Positions 1 through 12,134 of a DNA stretch of 64,000 nucleotides are shown here, piece after piece. Source of the DNA: Ehretia macrophylla (Eukaryota; Streptophyta; Magnoliopsida; Boraginales; Ehretiaceae); NCBI GenBank assembly GCA_037974665.1, contig CM075764.1:77578325-77642324 (forward strand). Reading direction: 5' to 3'. The notes below the pieces were generated by a model that saw only the letters and a list, made by a program, of their open reading frames with translations, was not told where the DNA came from and did no database searches. Made by a program: the position numbers and the translations under genes. How positions within the stretch are numbered: the stretch's first letter is position 1; the number at the start of each line of letters is the position of its first letter.

Positions 1-2251
1 TCAATGAAGGGAAGGTATGAAATGAAATCCTTAACTATTATACTAACCTTCTTCGACCTTCAAATGTGCACAAGGAATCCTTTAGATTGGAGGACATCCA
101 GTCAATTGTGAACAAATATATCCCTCGGGAGTTAATGAAAAACCTTACCACCCTCATCTTTGCTGATGAAATCAAAGACAATATTCTCCCTCACTGGCAA
201 CAAGAGTCCAGGCCCTGATGGCTACACGTCCCATTTCTACAAATTGGTTTGGAACATTGTTGGGGATGGTGTTGTTGTTGTCTTTCAATGGCCATCCCTT
301 CTCAAAGAGGTAATTATATCCATTGTCGTTGTTCCTAAAATTACTAACCACTGTATGGTTAACGCTTTCAAGTCTATCTTATGCTACAACATAATTTATA
401 AATGCATCACCAAGATTTTCTCTCCAACCGTATCATAGGTTGCATCCCACATATCATCTCTTGGAACCAATTTTCTTTTGTGGACAATAGGCTTATTCTT
501 GAAAACATCCTCATTGCACAAGACATCTTCAGGGGTTATAATAGACACAACTCCACTCCTTGCTACTCTAAAGGTTGACCTCATGAAAACCTTTGATACT
601 CTCAGATGGGATTTTATGCTGACTTCTTTGCAAGCGTAAGGTTTTCCAGTGAGTTCATTAGTTGGATCAGCTCTTGCATCATCTATCCTCACTACTCTAT
701 TGCTATTAATGGTTGCTTGGAAGGGTATTTCAAAGGAGGGAATGGCATACAACAAGGTGACCTTTGCTCACTATATCTGTTTGTTATTGCCATAGAGGTA
801 TTCACCTACATGCTCAACATTCTTGTTTCCATAAAAGAATTTTCCTTTCACCAAATGTGTTAAACTTAAGATCAACCACATTTGTTTTGTTGATGATCTT
901 CTCATCTTCTGCAAGGCCGATCTTCCTTCTATTCAGGGTATTTTGGGCACTCTCAACACCTTTCGTCACTTTTCTGGGTTGCAGTATAATATTGATAAAA
1001 GTGAGGTATTCTTTGGAGGAGACAACCCTATTATTTGAAGTTCTATCATTGATCTCTTAGGATTTAGAGAGGGAAAGCTTACAGGACCTTGGTACACCAC
1101 TGATTTTGTGAAGACTGAGAAAACCAGACTGTCAAAGACTGATTGACAAAATCTCTAAGAGAATTGATCACTAGACTCACAACTGGATGACTTTAGTGAG
1201 GAGACTCCAACTGATCAAATCAGTTCTCAACCACATGCAAATCTTCTGGGCCAGTGCTCTTCTTATCTCAAAAAACACCCTTGCAAAAATTGAGAGAATG
1301 TTCGCGGCCTTTCTTTGGAGGGACAGGTCCGAAAGTCTTCTGGATGAATATACGTAAACCACTTAATGAAGGAAGGTTAGGACTGACTTGAAGATATCAT
1401 TAGGGTTGCATTTATGAAGCTTTTCTGGAGAATGTACTCTATGAGGGACACCATTTGGAATGCTTGGATTTGGACCAACCACATATAAGAAAAGTGCTTA
1501 TGGAACCTCCAAGGCCCAACAGACACAAGTTGGACATGGGGGAAACTCCTGCAGCTTAGGCCTTTTGTTTGAAATCTCATCATACACAACATTGGGAATG
1601 GCCGGAGCACCTTCTTCTCCGCCGCCTTTATTGGGGTAGCATCACTTGAACTCATTGCATCTTCTGTCACCAAGGCCCAGAAACTCGTGATAATCTCTTC
1701 TTTGAATGTTACTTTACTAGAAGAATTTGGAAGGGAATTTTAAAATTTATCCTTATTGATGCTTCTATCACTTACTTTAATGAGATTATTGATCTTAATT
1801 CTACCCTTGTAGCTAAAGGCAACATCAAGGAGTGCATGTTCCGCTTGCTGTTTTGCGCTTCTTTTTACCACTTATGGAGAGAAAGAAATAAGCAAATTTT
1901 CAAAGAGAAACTTCAACAGAGAAAGAAATTATGATCAACATCCGAGAAGAGGTGACGACTAGAACGCAGTTAGAAAACCATTCAAAGGCACCTCCATCAA
2001 CAAATATTTCGTGAACAAAGCGGCATTAATCAACATTGGCTTGACTTGACATTGATTGGCTTCTTTTTGTGTTCTTGTATTTTCATGTGTAGATTGTTAT
2101 GCTTACTTTGAATGATCATTAGGCTACACATAGATGTCTTTTGGTTCTTGCATCTAGGGCACGTTTTTCTTTATGTAATACTTGCACTTCACTTTCATTT
2201 ATGGAATTCGCTCTTGCTGATTCAGCAGGAAAAAGAAAAAAGAAAAAAAGT
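1..2251 (+). mobile_element. LINE (non-LTR retrotransposon) remnant, 3' part
   Basis: A decayed ORF2 of a plant L1-type LINE, running in from the left edge. Reverse-transcriptase blocks appear in shifting frames: 'NKSPGPDGYTSHFYK' near 190-245, 'GNGIQQGDLCSLYLFVIA' near 740-795, and the catalytic block 'FVDDLLIFC' near 885-915. Downstream text at about 1180-1960 resembles the C-terminal zf-RVT region of plant LINEs. The element ends in an A-rich tail at about 2228-2251, the usual LINE 3' end. Several frameshifts and stops make it inactive. The 5' end (ORF1, endonuclease) lies outside the window. No target-site duplication can be tested because only one end is present. Confidence 0.85.
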
Positions 2252-2763
2252 ATTTATAGGCATTTGTGCTTCGTGAGATCTATCCAAGATAAGATATGAA
2301 GCCAATAGGTCATTCTCTATTTTATTATTGAATGTCGTAGGGACGTGCCTTGAACACCTGCACTCATGGTGAAACGTGCCCGAAACACTTCTCACGCAAT
2401 GCTCACTAGGGAAGGTGTAGTCTTATATTTAGAGTAAAAATTCTCTCATAATATCATACTTTATAAGTGCAATTAAACGATTATCAACTATTCAAATGAT
2501 TTTATAAATAACTATATCACCATATCATAATTGTTAGTCTCGCTCATAACATATTAGATCTAATTGGAAACTGAACCAACTCTGCATTAGCATGATGGTT
2601 GTATGATTTCATTATACCTATTATGTATACTACATCATACAAATTACAGAAACTCAAACATCAGTAGTGTCTACAATGCAGACAATTCTTTTCTATTAAC
2701 CTTCTATTGCAAACACCGCAGGACAAAACCAAACATAAAATAGCATTTCTCAGTGGTTGAATG
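2252..2763. other. Intergenic stretch, no feature recognised
   Basis: AT-rich sequence between the LINE tail and the stop codon of the BRF1-like gene. It would contain the 3' UTR of that minus-strand gene. No coding or repeat signal recognised. Confidence 0.4.
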
Positions 2764-5700
2764 CTACTCCTCAAAATCAATGAATTCATCGTTATCAAAT
2801 GCATCTATACCCTCATAATATATATCACCATCTTGCTCTCCATACATTTCATCATCATTTGCATAACCTCCCAAGTTCTGCTCATTGCGTTCAGATTCTT
2901 GCATTGCAAAACTGGTTTGCCTTGATTTTACATCACCTTCATGGCCAGGACTTCCAATCTGGAATAACATGAAATCACTTCATGAATGTTAAACCAAGTA
3001 CTTATACAATTCTAGCTAAACAACCCAAGCTAACAGATCTCTATTGAAAAAGTACATCGAATGAATTATGTGTGCTGAAGTCTTCCAAGCATTCACATCA
3101 TGCAGGACTGAGACTTACTTTTCAATCCAACCTCTAATGAATTCGCCGTAGAAATTAAATATTCAACAAACTGATTTAAAATGACTAGAACACGGAATAT
3201 ATGAAATAAATTAAGAAATATCTGAACTATAATTCATACTTGATATTCGGACCTCGTGTTCTGGACTCCAAAAGATCTTCAAAGAATTCAAATTTAGAAA
3301 TTGAAAGATTGCTCTTCTTTTAAATTCAAATTCCTATATTTTGACCAAAAGACAAACATTTCTTTTGAGTTTTCATTCATTCTATTATGCATGGAATAGG
3401 TGATGATCCAATGGTTCTTACTCAGGGAATCCTCGGCTTACCTCAGGATGTATTTTTTTTTCATTGGATCATCGTGATTCTAGTATGAATCTGGGGTTAT
3501 AGGATTTCTGATTACTCAAGCCATAATCGAATCAATGTATTGGTTCGTGTGATCTCATATATCCGGCCATTCTCCACAATAGTTCTGATTTATTGTTGAA
3601 GAGGCAAAGAAATAGATTCATCATTCCACACCAATGGGTTCAAGAATGCGAGAACGAGCTAATGTCCTATTCAGGTATCTCTATTGAAATCCCCAGAAAG
3701 AAAGAAAAATAATAATAATAATAATCTAAACAAAGAGAGGAAACCCCTTTCTCTAGATATAATCGAAACAAGGACTAGACTGTGTAATAACGATACTGAA
3801 AAAGAATATTTGTCTAAAATGTAAGATCCTTTCTTGCATGAACCATGTCGTTGAACAATCAAAATTTTTTTTTTTTTCAATCAATATTGGAGGTGAAATT
3901 TCTTGATTGTTCCGTGAGTCCAGTTTCCGTTATGTTACTATCAGATATCCAAATTAAAGACCAATCCGATGCCAACTGCACCAGTGTTTCTTTCTTTTAA
4001 AATCTTCTAAGCAAATGACAAGAAGTCAATTAACATAAAAGTTTGCTGACCGCTTTCGACTATTTCTAAAATTGCTGACATTTGTTTCACTCAGAGAAAG
4101 GACAGAGACACAGTGAATTTTATCATATCTTTATTAAGATGTTACATTGTGATTTTTCTTTAGTAAATGGAACTTGGTTATAATTTTCATACTTCAGGAG
4201 AGATATTTTTGTTGCTAATACCAAATTTTATAACTACCTTCATGTTTGCACATTAACCTCTCTAGATTAGTTTAGATCATAGATCACGTGAGAATCTATT
4301 CCCAATGACAAGAAATGCAAAGCTCACTCCACTCAACTGTGAAAACAAGAAATGAAAGCAAAGATAGCATGTTGAAACTCCAGATAAAAATCCAGTACTC
4401 TAGCTGACCCAAGATGAAGCAGTGTGTTCTAAACACAAATTATTTTCTCCCAAGTAAGATAACGTCTAGGAAATTAAATGGGGTTTCTTCCATGATAATT
4501 GTTCTTCAACCTATATTTGGTACTACCACCTGCTCACTTCTCTTCTTTTTTCTTCTTTTCTTTAGTTGGAGGGGGAGCTAGTAGTGACATGGTCTGGGTT
4601 TTAGAATAAGCAAAATTCTGTTCTTCCTGATTCGCACCTAGAATTGGTTTCAGCCTTGTTCGCAGCAAATTATATAATTGAATTCTGAGGAAAATGGAGA
4701 GATAAAAATAGGTCAAAACTCGATAAGAGGAACAGAAATACTGACCAGCTCATCATTAAGTTTTGCCAGCGCTTCATAGTTGATTTTGGCACTCAACCTC
4801 TGCAAATGTGGAAAACCATGTGAACACAACAAGTTGTGCAAAGTATAAACATTATCCATGTGAATCCATAGACCATAGTCACTATAGCATCACTACCAAA
4901 CAAGAAAGCAACAAGATAAAGTGCTTCAGGAATTTGTCAACTTATACGCAAGATGTTTCTCGACATTCATCCAACTGATTCTATAAACAGCAGAAGTGAC
5001 AACGACCAATTTCAATGAAAGATGGAACTTGAATCAAACTCAGGATTTGTTTCTTACCTTGTGCTCCACCTTTTTTGTGGGTTTGGCAGCTGTTCTAGCA
5101 GAAATATCTTTCTTCTTTTGAATTGCTGCTTTTGGTTTCTTCACCTGCAGTTTATTATCCTAGTAAATAAGCCAATCAGTTTCATTTCATTCCATAATGG
5201 AATGCACTTCCATTTGACTAGAATAAAAAGTTCTTGGTAGAAAAGCATAATCTACATTATGCAAGATAAAAAGGTAAAAGGTGAAAAGACCTTGTAACCT
5301 GATGTTGAACAATGTACTAAAAATATTTTCTGAAAGAAAGATGCAGATCTTAACACGTTAAATTCCTTAATGTCATTATGATAGGTCTGAATATTACTTC
5401 TCTTGAAAGTCAATTAAATTGCTCTCACCTTTCACTAATAGGATGACTTAAAATTTGAAATAGGTAAGTAGATATTCAAATGATTAGAACTCATATGACA
5501 TTCATTTTTCATTTCAATTGGTACCTAAAAATAGGATACAAACATGGACTATGTGCACTCGCTCCTAGAATATTAGGAAAAGGCGAAAGGATAAATTAGA
5601 TGGCTGTATTCTTACACCCAGAGATTGCTCAAAGTACTAGATAAATACCTGAAGTTTTGATCAAATATTGAGGAACCATAACTCAATGCATCTAACATCT

Positions 5701-6455
5701 CTGACTGGATATTTTCTTTTCTATCTGAAAAGCTACAATTGTCTGACCTAATGGGCAGTGACATTGTCCAAGGCCTTGGATGAGATGGACTCTCAGGTTT
5801 GTTCCCTATCATTCAAGATGAGCTTATGATCCTTATTCCGAAGGCTTTTATTTCACAGTATTCTTCAAGAGAGACACAGAGTAGCTGATCATTTACCGTC
5901 CACAACTGTCTTGACAAAGTGTTCAACAAACTGGCTTCTGCTTCACTTCCTTGCTTTCTCAAAGGCCAGTGTCGTTGAGATAGGTTGAGCCATATAACCG
6001 ACCCCACCTAGTGGGACGAGGCTCAGTTTGGTTTGGTTTGATAACTAAAGAAATTTATTAATATGCACCAAGAGAGTGCAACCCCAAAAATATTTACATC
6101 AATTACTCAAGCTATCGATACAATCTTGAAAGCTATCTACATCATCTTTACATGAACCTCTAATCCAAAAACAAAGAGCATGGACCCCGTGATGTTTCAA
6201 AAAAGAAAGAGATAATTCTTTCCCTTGAAAAGCCCTCCGATTCTGTTCTTTCCATAAGGTCCAAATTATAGGAAGAGGGACAGTGCGGATGATTTTTTTC
6301 TTGTGGTTATATGTCTTGATCCCACTCCATGATTTAATCTCGTCACAAAAGGATTTGGAAGCAAGCTGTTTGTATTTCAAGGAGGTAAAGTTTTACTTTC
6401 TTCCCTCCCGCCTCCTCACTACTTCCCACCCAAACAACCACACCACCCCCCCCCC

Positions 6456-6490
<35 letters not shown>

Positions 6491-8133
6491 ACTCTCCCCT
6501 CTTTCCTTCTCACCCCATCTACCCGTGGTCCCTCCTCTTGTACCTTGAACTTGTTTTATTGATTAACTTGTAAAAGAGTCCTGCCAAACCTTGACCGCAG
6601 CCGTTCTTTTTAAAGAAAGAAAAAAACAAAAAATGTATATAGGTGATATATATAATACTCAAGACCAGGATAGATTTCAAGAATCTTTCAGGGTGAAATA
6701 ATTAATAGTTTATTCTGCCAAATCAATTAGACAATGAGGAGATAACAACTGAAAGAGTAAATATGAAGGACAAGAGAAGTTACCTTGGAATGATCTCTAT
6801 AGAGTGCTTCCCATATTATTCTTTTGTTGTTCTTCTCCTCGTCCTTAAGAAGATAGCCAATAACCTTTGGGCAATCATAATGAGTGTCAAACTACACATT
6901 CAGATATGAAAGCAAAAGAATAAATGTTCTTTAATCATAATTCATTGGAAGTTTTCCATGAAGACTTAGATATGAACACACAGGCACTAGCTAGATTAAA
7001 TCCCAAATATAAAGGCATCCAATGAATTTTTGTTTATGCGTACAGAAAGTTATGAAACTTCCACAGCACAAGAGATAACCACCCTAGGTGAGTACTTTTT
7101 TTCTCCTACACACTAAATGCAGCTAGATTACGACTCCTACATGACTAAAAAGAATGTCCATATTCTAGGATATAAATTATAGAGGATAGAAGGTAAATAC
7201 TTGAGCACTGACCTATGCCTAAATACTTCATATTTAGTTGTTTCCGCCTTAAAAAGACAATTAGTGTTGTAAATTCAAACAAATAAATTATTATTCTTAT
7301 ACTCCATGGCGCTTCAAACGAATAATTTCACTGGTTATTACACATATAAATTAATTATGGCAGTTCAAGAGGATCAAATGAGGAAAAGTTTGCATAAAAA
7401 CAGTTCCAGAGATACTGGGACAAACAAGGAGGGATGGAGTTTTGATGAGATTGAAAATTACTGGAATGAGGAAACCTTTTAGTTTCTCTCTCATTTAGAA
7501 ATTAGAAGAGAAGAATATAATGAATATGCTGGTCATTCATCTGGGAGAATGAATTGGGATTGAACTTCAGTTCCAGAGTCAAGGATGGCTCAGTTCATGG
7601 AGAACTAAGTTTCCATAGATGAAATGGAGCTTTAAGAACAGTTTGCTTATTAGAATGAGCTATCCATCAGAACTTTTATGTAAGTACCTCAATGTCATCA
7701 ATATCAGAAAGGTCTTCCATCTCATCAACAGACGTAGCTCTACCTTTCTGATGCTTTTGTCTATGTATACAAGGAGAAATGTCCTCATCTACCTCCGAGT
7801 CTCTCAATCTAGCACCTAAAATATCAATAAACAACTCGAAATATTAGAGTAGGCTTTGAATCACTTTTTGTTTGGTCAAGCACAACAGGAAGAGGGAAAG
7901 AGATCCCACCCCAGATCTCAACAAGTCGAGGACAAGTCCTCGACCAACTTGGCTGCTTTTATTCTCAAGTGTTACTGATAGATCACTAGAAGTAGAACTT
8001 TGTATTCTAGAATAACTTCCATACCTTCATAAGTTTGGGACTCCAGATTAGCATCAGGTTCTCTAAGTTGCAAGGTCCCATTTGGGATTGCATTACGCAC
8101 TACTTTGCAGGAAAGTTTGACATCTTTTCCCAT
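2764..8133 (-). CDS. BRF1-like (TFIIIB subunit) C-terminal region, multi-exon, probably partial gene or pseudogene
   Basis: Six exon-like blocks on the minus strand join in phase with GT..AG borders: 8133-8025, 7815-7688, 6864-6784, 5144-5058, 4799-4746, 2958-2764 (stop). The joined product has an acidic patch '[12 protein letters not shown]', then '[19 protein letters not shown]', a Lys-rich stretch, the block '[16 protein letters not shown]', and an Asp/Glu-rich tail ending '[11 protein letters not shown]'. This order matches the BRF1 domain (TBP-binding part of the Pol III initiation factor TFIIIB), where 'SDIDD..V.GY', 'E.IW' and 'KINY.AL..L' are typical. I did not find the N-terminal zinc ribbon or the two cyclin-like repeats anywhere up to 10.9 kb. 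The first exon begins with an in-frame ATG directly after its acceptor AG, so it is either an internal exon or a secondary start. The 1.8-kb last intron and the 1.6-kb intron at 5145-6783 contain inserted DNA. Could be a degraded paralogue. Family call moderately sure, expression unknown. Confidence 0.55.
2959..4745 (-). other. Last intron of the BRF1-like gene; no coding exon accepted
   Basis: Nearly 1.8 kb between the 'KINYEAL' exon and the acidic last exon. An exon-like stretch at 4534-4696 ('[10 protein letters not shown]', Lys-rich end) has a good acceptor, but in the phase delivered by the upstream exon it hits TAA within five codons. Around 3230-3660 the composition shifts to a more balanced, low-repeat text that reminded me of organellar spacer DNA. 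I could not identify it. Confidence 0.35.
5640..5990 (-). pseudogene. Unidentified exon-like fragment
   Basis: On the minus strand this stretch reads like conserved coding sequence: '[18 protein letters not shown]', '[12 protein letters not shown]', then after a frameshift near 5820 '[18 protein letters not shown]' and '[18 protein letters not shown]'. Amino-acid composition is protein-like and the two frames continue each other, so it looks like a decayed exon or processed gene piece. I do not recognise the protein. It sits in an intron of the BRF1-like gene, next to a LINE scrap, so it may have been carried in by retroposition. Confidence 0.35.
5985..6390 (-). mobile_element. LINE ORF2 3'-end fragment with conserved tail motif
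   Basis: A minus-strand reading frame (6380-6099) carries '[17 protein letters not shown]', matching the C-terminal block of plant LINE ORF2 ('iW.ERN.R.F'). Just past its stop, at about 5991-6030, the minus strand has 'CTAGGTGGGGTCGGTTATAT', a variant of a motif repeated in many dicot genomes near LINE/SINE 3' ends. Strongly 5'-truncated, as expected for LINE insertions, and lying in an intron of the BRF1-like gene. Confidence 0.7.
6446..6489. repeat. Poly(C) tract, 44 bp with a single T
   Basis: C10, T, then 33 uninterrupted C. Homopolymer C runs of this length are rare in plant nuclear DNA. The minus strand is a G-tract able to form a G-quadruplex. Assembly or sequencing error in length is likely. 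Confidence 0.95.
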
Positions 8134-10940
8134 CTGAAAATCAAGCAAAAAGGAAATATTTTTTTAGGTTTACAAGAACTTGGATCTCTTATCACATATT
8201 CTGGGAGCATGGAAACATATCACAAAAGTCTAAACTGACTCTGCAAATCCGAATGCAGGCAGGGCTCTAAGAGGATGAAAGAATCTAGCAGTGAAAATAG
8301 AGGCATCATTCTCCAATGGAAAATTCAAATAAGAAATTTGAGTGTGGATAATTGGTGGAAATACCATGATCATAATAAATAAAGCTACAAATTTGATATT
8401 TAATACCAAAAGAAGTCGATTCACATGGTTGTTTCATGCAAATCCTAGTTCCAGAGAACTAAACTGACGTGCAAGACACGAAATGTGCCCATGCTATAGA
8501 AACTTCTGGATTACAACTTGATAACAATTGCTACATTACATGTTAACTACCATATAGCAATAAATAAATAAAGTTAAAATGACTTTCAGTAATTTCCTCC
8601 AAACAACAACAGAGTAATGGAAATTCATTCAGTAAGGACTTGTTATCTCCTTATCCAACTGCAGACACCACAAACTTTCAATAACTTCCCTTGGCGCATG
8701 TGTAAAGAAAAAATAATCTAAATACCGTTTAGTGAGAAAGTCGTTGTAGTGAGTAGATGAGTGCAGCATATATATCCTAAAAAAAATTGATTTCCTATTA
8801 ATCGATTAACATGTCCTAATTTTCTATACTTTCTTCTTGTTTTGATAGATTAAATTCCAATACTCAGGTCTCTCAATAATTTTCACAAGTCAAGTTCTGC
8901 TGTTAACTTGCAAAAGGATCAGAACCAGTCCGTAAAACAAGGTTAGCAGAGAAGGTCAAGGGCTTCTGCATTTCTTCTTAGAAACTAAGATCTCTAAACT
9001 AGAGATTAAAGGTATTTTTTTATCATCAACGGTTGCCTCAGACAAAAACTTGTTAAGAGTAAAAACCAGTAGAATGTCCATTAGACTAATCATTTACTTG
9101 GAAGCAAGCATTTGCAAACATATGAAATAAGGGTGGATATTAGACACTTGCAAGAAGACTTAAATCATATCTTTCACACACACACACACACAGAGCCCAG
9201 GCTATGCATGATTCTCATTCTTCCTATTTACTACGCTGGTTATTACATTTTAAGAGATTCTAAAGACTGACAAAACACCAGAAAAGAGCTTCTGTTTTCC
9301 AAATACAGTTGCCTGAACTTAAATGCTTCATGCATGCAGATTGGATCGGTTTAAGGCAAGACTTCAGAGCTGCTGTGACACAGCAAGTAATTTAGCTAGA
9401 TCTAGTGTAAAGATTAAAAAAAAAAAAATGGAGGCCCTGGCTGATAACATCAGACCTTATATGTCATCAAACTACGGGTTAAAACTTGGGAATAGCTCAC
9501 TTCGGAGACCTGTGCCTACAATAATACAGGCGTGTTCCCTGTATTCCAGTTATTCATGACTGAATTTTATTTTTAGCAATGCCCAGCGACTTAATCAAGG
9601 AAAATAAGATGTTGAAGTAAATTACACAAACATTGTAAAAACATAGTAGCAATAAACCACGATCAATAACTAGAAAGCAAACAGCGATTCTTGGGATCCA
9701 TTTGCAGATTAATACGTTTCCAGTTACAGGAACTTTAAACAAGTTTGAAGCAATGATATTATAAAGAGAAAACAATTAGCAAAAGAACAATCCAATATCC
9801 AACTTAAATGAAAATAATAATAATAATACACGTAGTTGAAGGCAAAGAGATACAGCTAAAGATTCCAAGTTCCGATGCACACCAAGAAACTTCATATATG
9901 TTCAGCGAAATTTGGTACGCAACTATTCCAAATTCAAAATTGCTTCTTTTACCATGTCACGGCAGTTTAACAATCAAACATGAGTCACTCGTGAACTGGT
10001 ATTAGAAAATTTAATTTTTTTATAAAAATATATATATATATATATAATAAATTTCAAGACTATCATATAAGATTTTTTTTGGCTAAGATCATATAAAATT
10101 TTTGAGTTACACTACTGAATGCCAATCGATTTGATAATGAAACTTCACGTTTTTCAACACTTCCACATCAATGGAGACTGTATTTGGGGACAAACAAACG
10201 TGAAAAAGCAAAATCATATGAAACAATTGAATATCATCTAAACAAAATACACCCATTATTTGATGTTTTTAATACAATAAGAATACATTGCACGCCAGCA
10301 AAAAATTATTTAGACATGGAACTCGGGAAGAGTCACAGTTATGGCCGATTGGGTTCTTCTCACTTTAATAATTTTATTAAACTTCGACCCAAAAAAAAAA
10401 AAAAACAAATATTCTGATGAATGGCAAAAGGTTGCACAAACAAAAAAAGAAATAATAATATTGAATTGTTTCGAGGAAGAATAGAGTGAGTGATGTGGTC
10501 ATTGAATCGATTCGATCAAACTTCAAAGTAAAGAAAGTGTTCGCATGAAGAGGTACCAGTTGTTGTTGTTGTTTATGGTCGTGAGGCTTTTTGTTAAAGC
10601 CCATTGTATATATATATAGATATGTGTATGTATATACAGAATATATACGAAGTAGCTGATTTGACGCTCAAGGTTGGTATATACTACAAAAGCGACGTAA
10701 GAAGGAAAAAGAGGGGACCGATTGCCGTTTATAAAAGGGGTCTTGTAAGCACCGACAAGGATTTTTTTGGGCAATATATAGGATTTTTCTTGTGTACGGT
10801 TGCCGTTGTGAGATAGAGAGAGTGGGTCCACAACCGCACACTTGCTGTTAGCGCAGAGAAGAAAAATCTCAATATATAATATAAATTCTTGTCTGGATCC
10901 TGCCTGTGTATATATACATGAATATAACACATCATTAAGA
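8134..10940. other. 2.8 kb without a supported gene
   Basis: Searched on the minus strand for upstream BRF1 exons (zinc ribbon, cyclin repeats) and found none. It contains a (CA)n run at about 9176-9193, an (AT)n run at about 10028-10048, A-rich tracts near 9417 and 10390, and GA/TA-rich text at 10600-10640. The open frames here are short and low-complexity. It could include the promoter of the minus-strand gene. Confidence 0.4.
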
Positions 10941-11531
10941 GTCTGATCTGTCGCATGCAAAGACACGTAAGCTTGTTGATAACATAGGCACGCTGGCTTT
11001 TCTTCTCTTTATTATAGTTTTGGATTTGGCTACAAACGTTTCACAGATCTCACAATTCATTTGTAGCACATGTACTCATGCGCAAGATGAGGCTTACAAT
11101 TTGTTAGACTAATATTTCAAACGTCAAAATGTTTTATAGTCAAACCCTTTGCCTTTTTTGTATTTGCTTGTTTTACTTTGAATATATTGCACCATAATGG
11201 AAAACCTTAGATTTGGAGGGATATTTTTGTGACAAGAACTCATAGATTATAACATGCTAACTAAGCACGAAGCGGTAAGGCGGTCCTAACCAAAGTTCTC
11301 TCCAAAATTCTCTCACAGGAGCCGTCTCACCTTCTTCATCTTCAACTTTTACTCGTCCTTCCACTGCTTTGCTCTTCTTTTCTCTTTGTATCATACTTTT
11401 AGTTGTTAGTTTGGGTTTGCTATTTTCGTATTGGTGTGTACTTTCAATTATCTTCTTCTACGCACTACCAAATGGGGTTCTCGGAGATCTACGTTCAACG
11501 GTGTTCATCTTTTATTCTCCTGCTACTCATA

Positions 11532-11925
11532 GGCCCTGTTTGGATTGATGGATTTGAGGGGAAGGGAATGGTTTTGGGCTGATTAGTCAATCAGTCCCCT
11601 TGTTTGGGTTGGGGGGTTAATGGGTGAAAATGATTTGAGTGGTTTTAGAAAATCACTCAAAGTATTAGTTTTTGAATCACCCCAAATCGGGGTCAAAAGG
11701 GTGGAAAGGAAAAAATTAAATAGTGCAATGACGAAAATACCCATACATTTTGTCGAAAATTACATCAAAACCAATATATAAACAAAAAAAAACCCTACCA
11801 CATCTCTTTCATTCTTTCATTCTCACCGTTCTTCAGCCGGCTGCTGCAGAAAAATCTAATTGAAAAAAAAAAAATTTCAAGATTCACCAACGGTCAGTGT
11901 TTCCTACTGTATGTATATGTATCTT

Positions 11926-12015
<90 letters not shown>

Positions 12016-12134
12016 GAATCCTTTTTATATCTATAGTTTTCTATAATGCTATACCGATAAACTTGCAATTTACTATATATGTGTGTATATTGTCTTTATT
12101 GCTTTGTTTTTTCTACAATATGCATGTTTGTATT
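11532..12134 (+). mobile_element. Truncated duplicate of the Harbinger 5' end
   Basis: Begins with the same terminal sequence 'GGCCCTGTTTGGATTGATGG' as the full element at 15182 and follows it to 12134, where it is cut off by the solo LTR. The trinucleotide before it reads ATA here against TTA in the full copy. It has no coding sequence and arose by the segmental duplication, not by a separate transposition. Confidence 0.85.
11924..12012. repeat. (CT)n-(TA)n microsatellite
   Basis: About 49 bp of CT repeats with two interruptions followed by about 40 bp of TA repeats. The matching tract in the right copy is at 15570-15638 and differs in length. Confidence 0.95.

Larger units (their letters stand above)
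10941..12134. repeat. Left copy of a 1.2-kb direct duplication
   Basis: Near-identical to 14591-15760 (constant offset of 3650 up to the microsatellite). By eye there are about twenty base differences plus microsatellite length changes over roughly 1.15 kb. The copy covers about 590 bp of flanking DNA and the first 600 bp of the Harbinger element. Similarity stops exactly at 12134, where the solo LTR begins. Confidence 0.93.

Noticed and set aside
4534-4716. Open frame with splice acceptor as an extra BRF1 exon
   Set aside because: In the phase left by the upstream exon (ending at 4746) it reaches TAA in five codons; the acidic exon at 2958-2764 joins cleanly instead.
10523-10966. 147-codon minus-strand frame
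   Set aside because: Composed largely of TA/CA-rich low-complexity text, no motif, overlaps other short frames.
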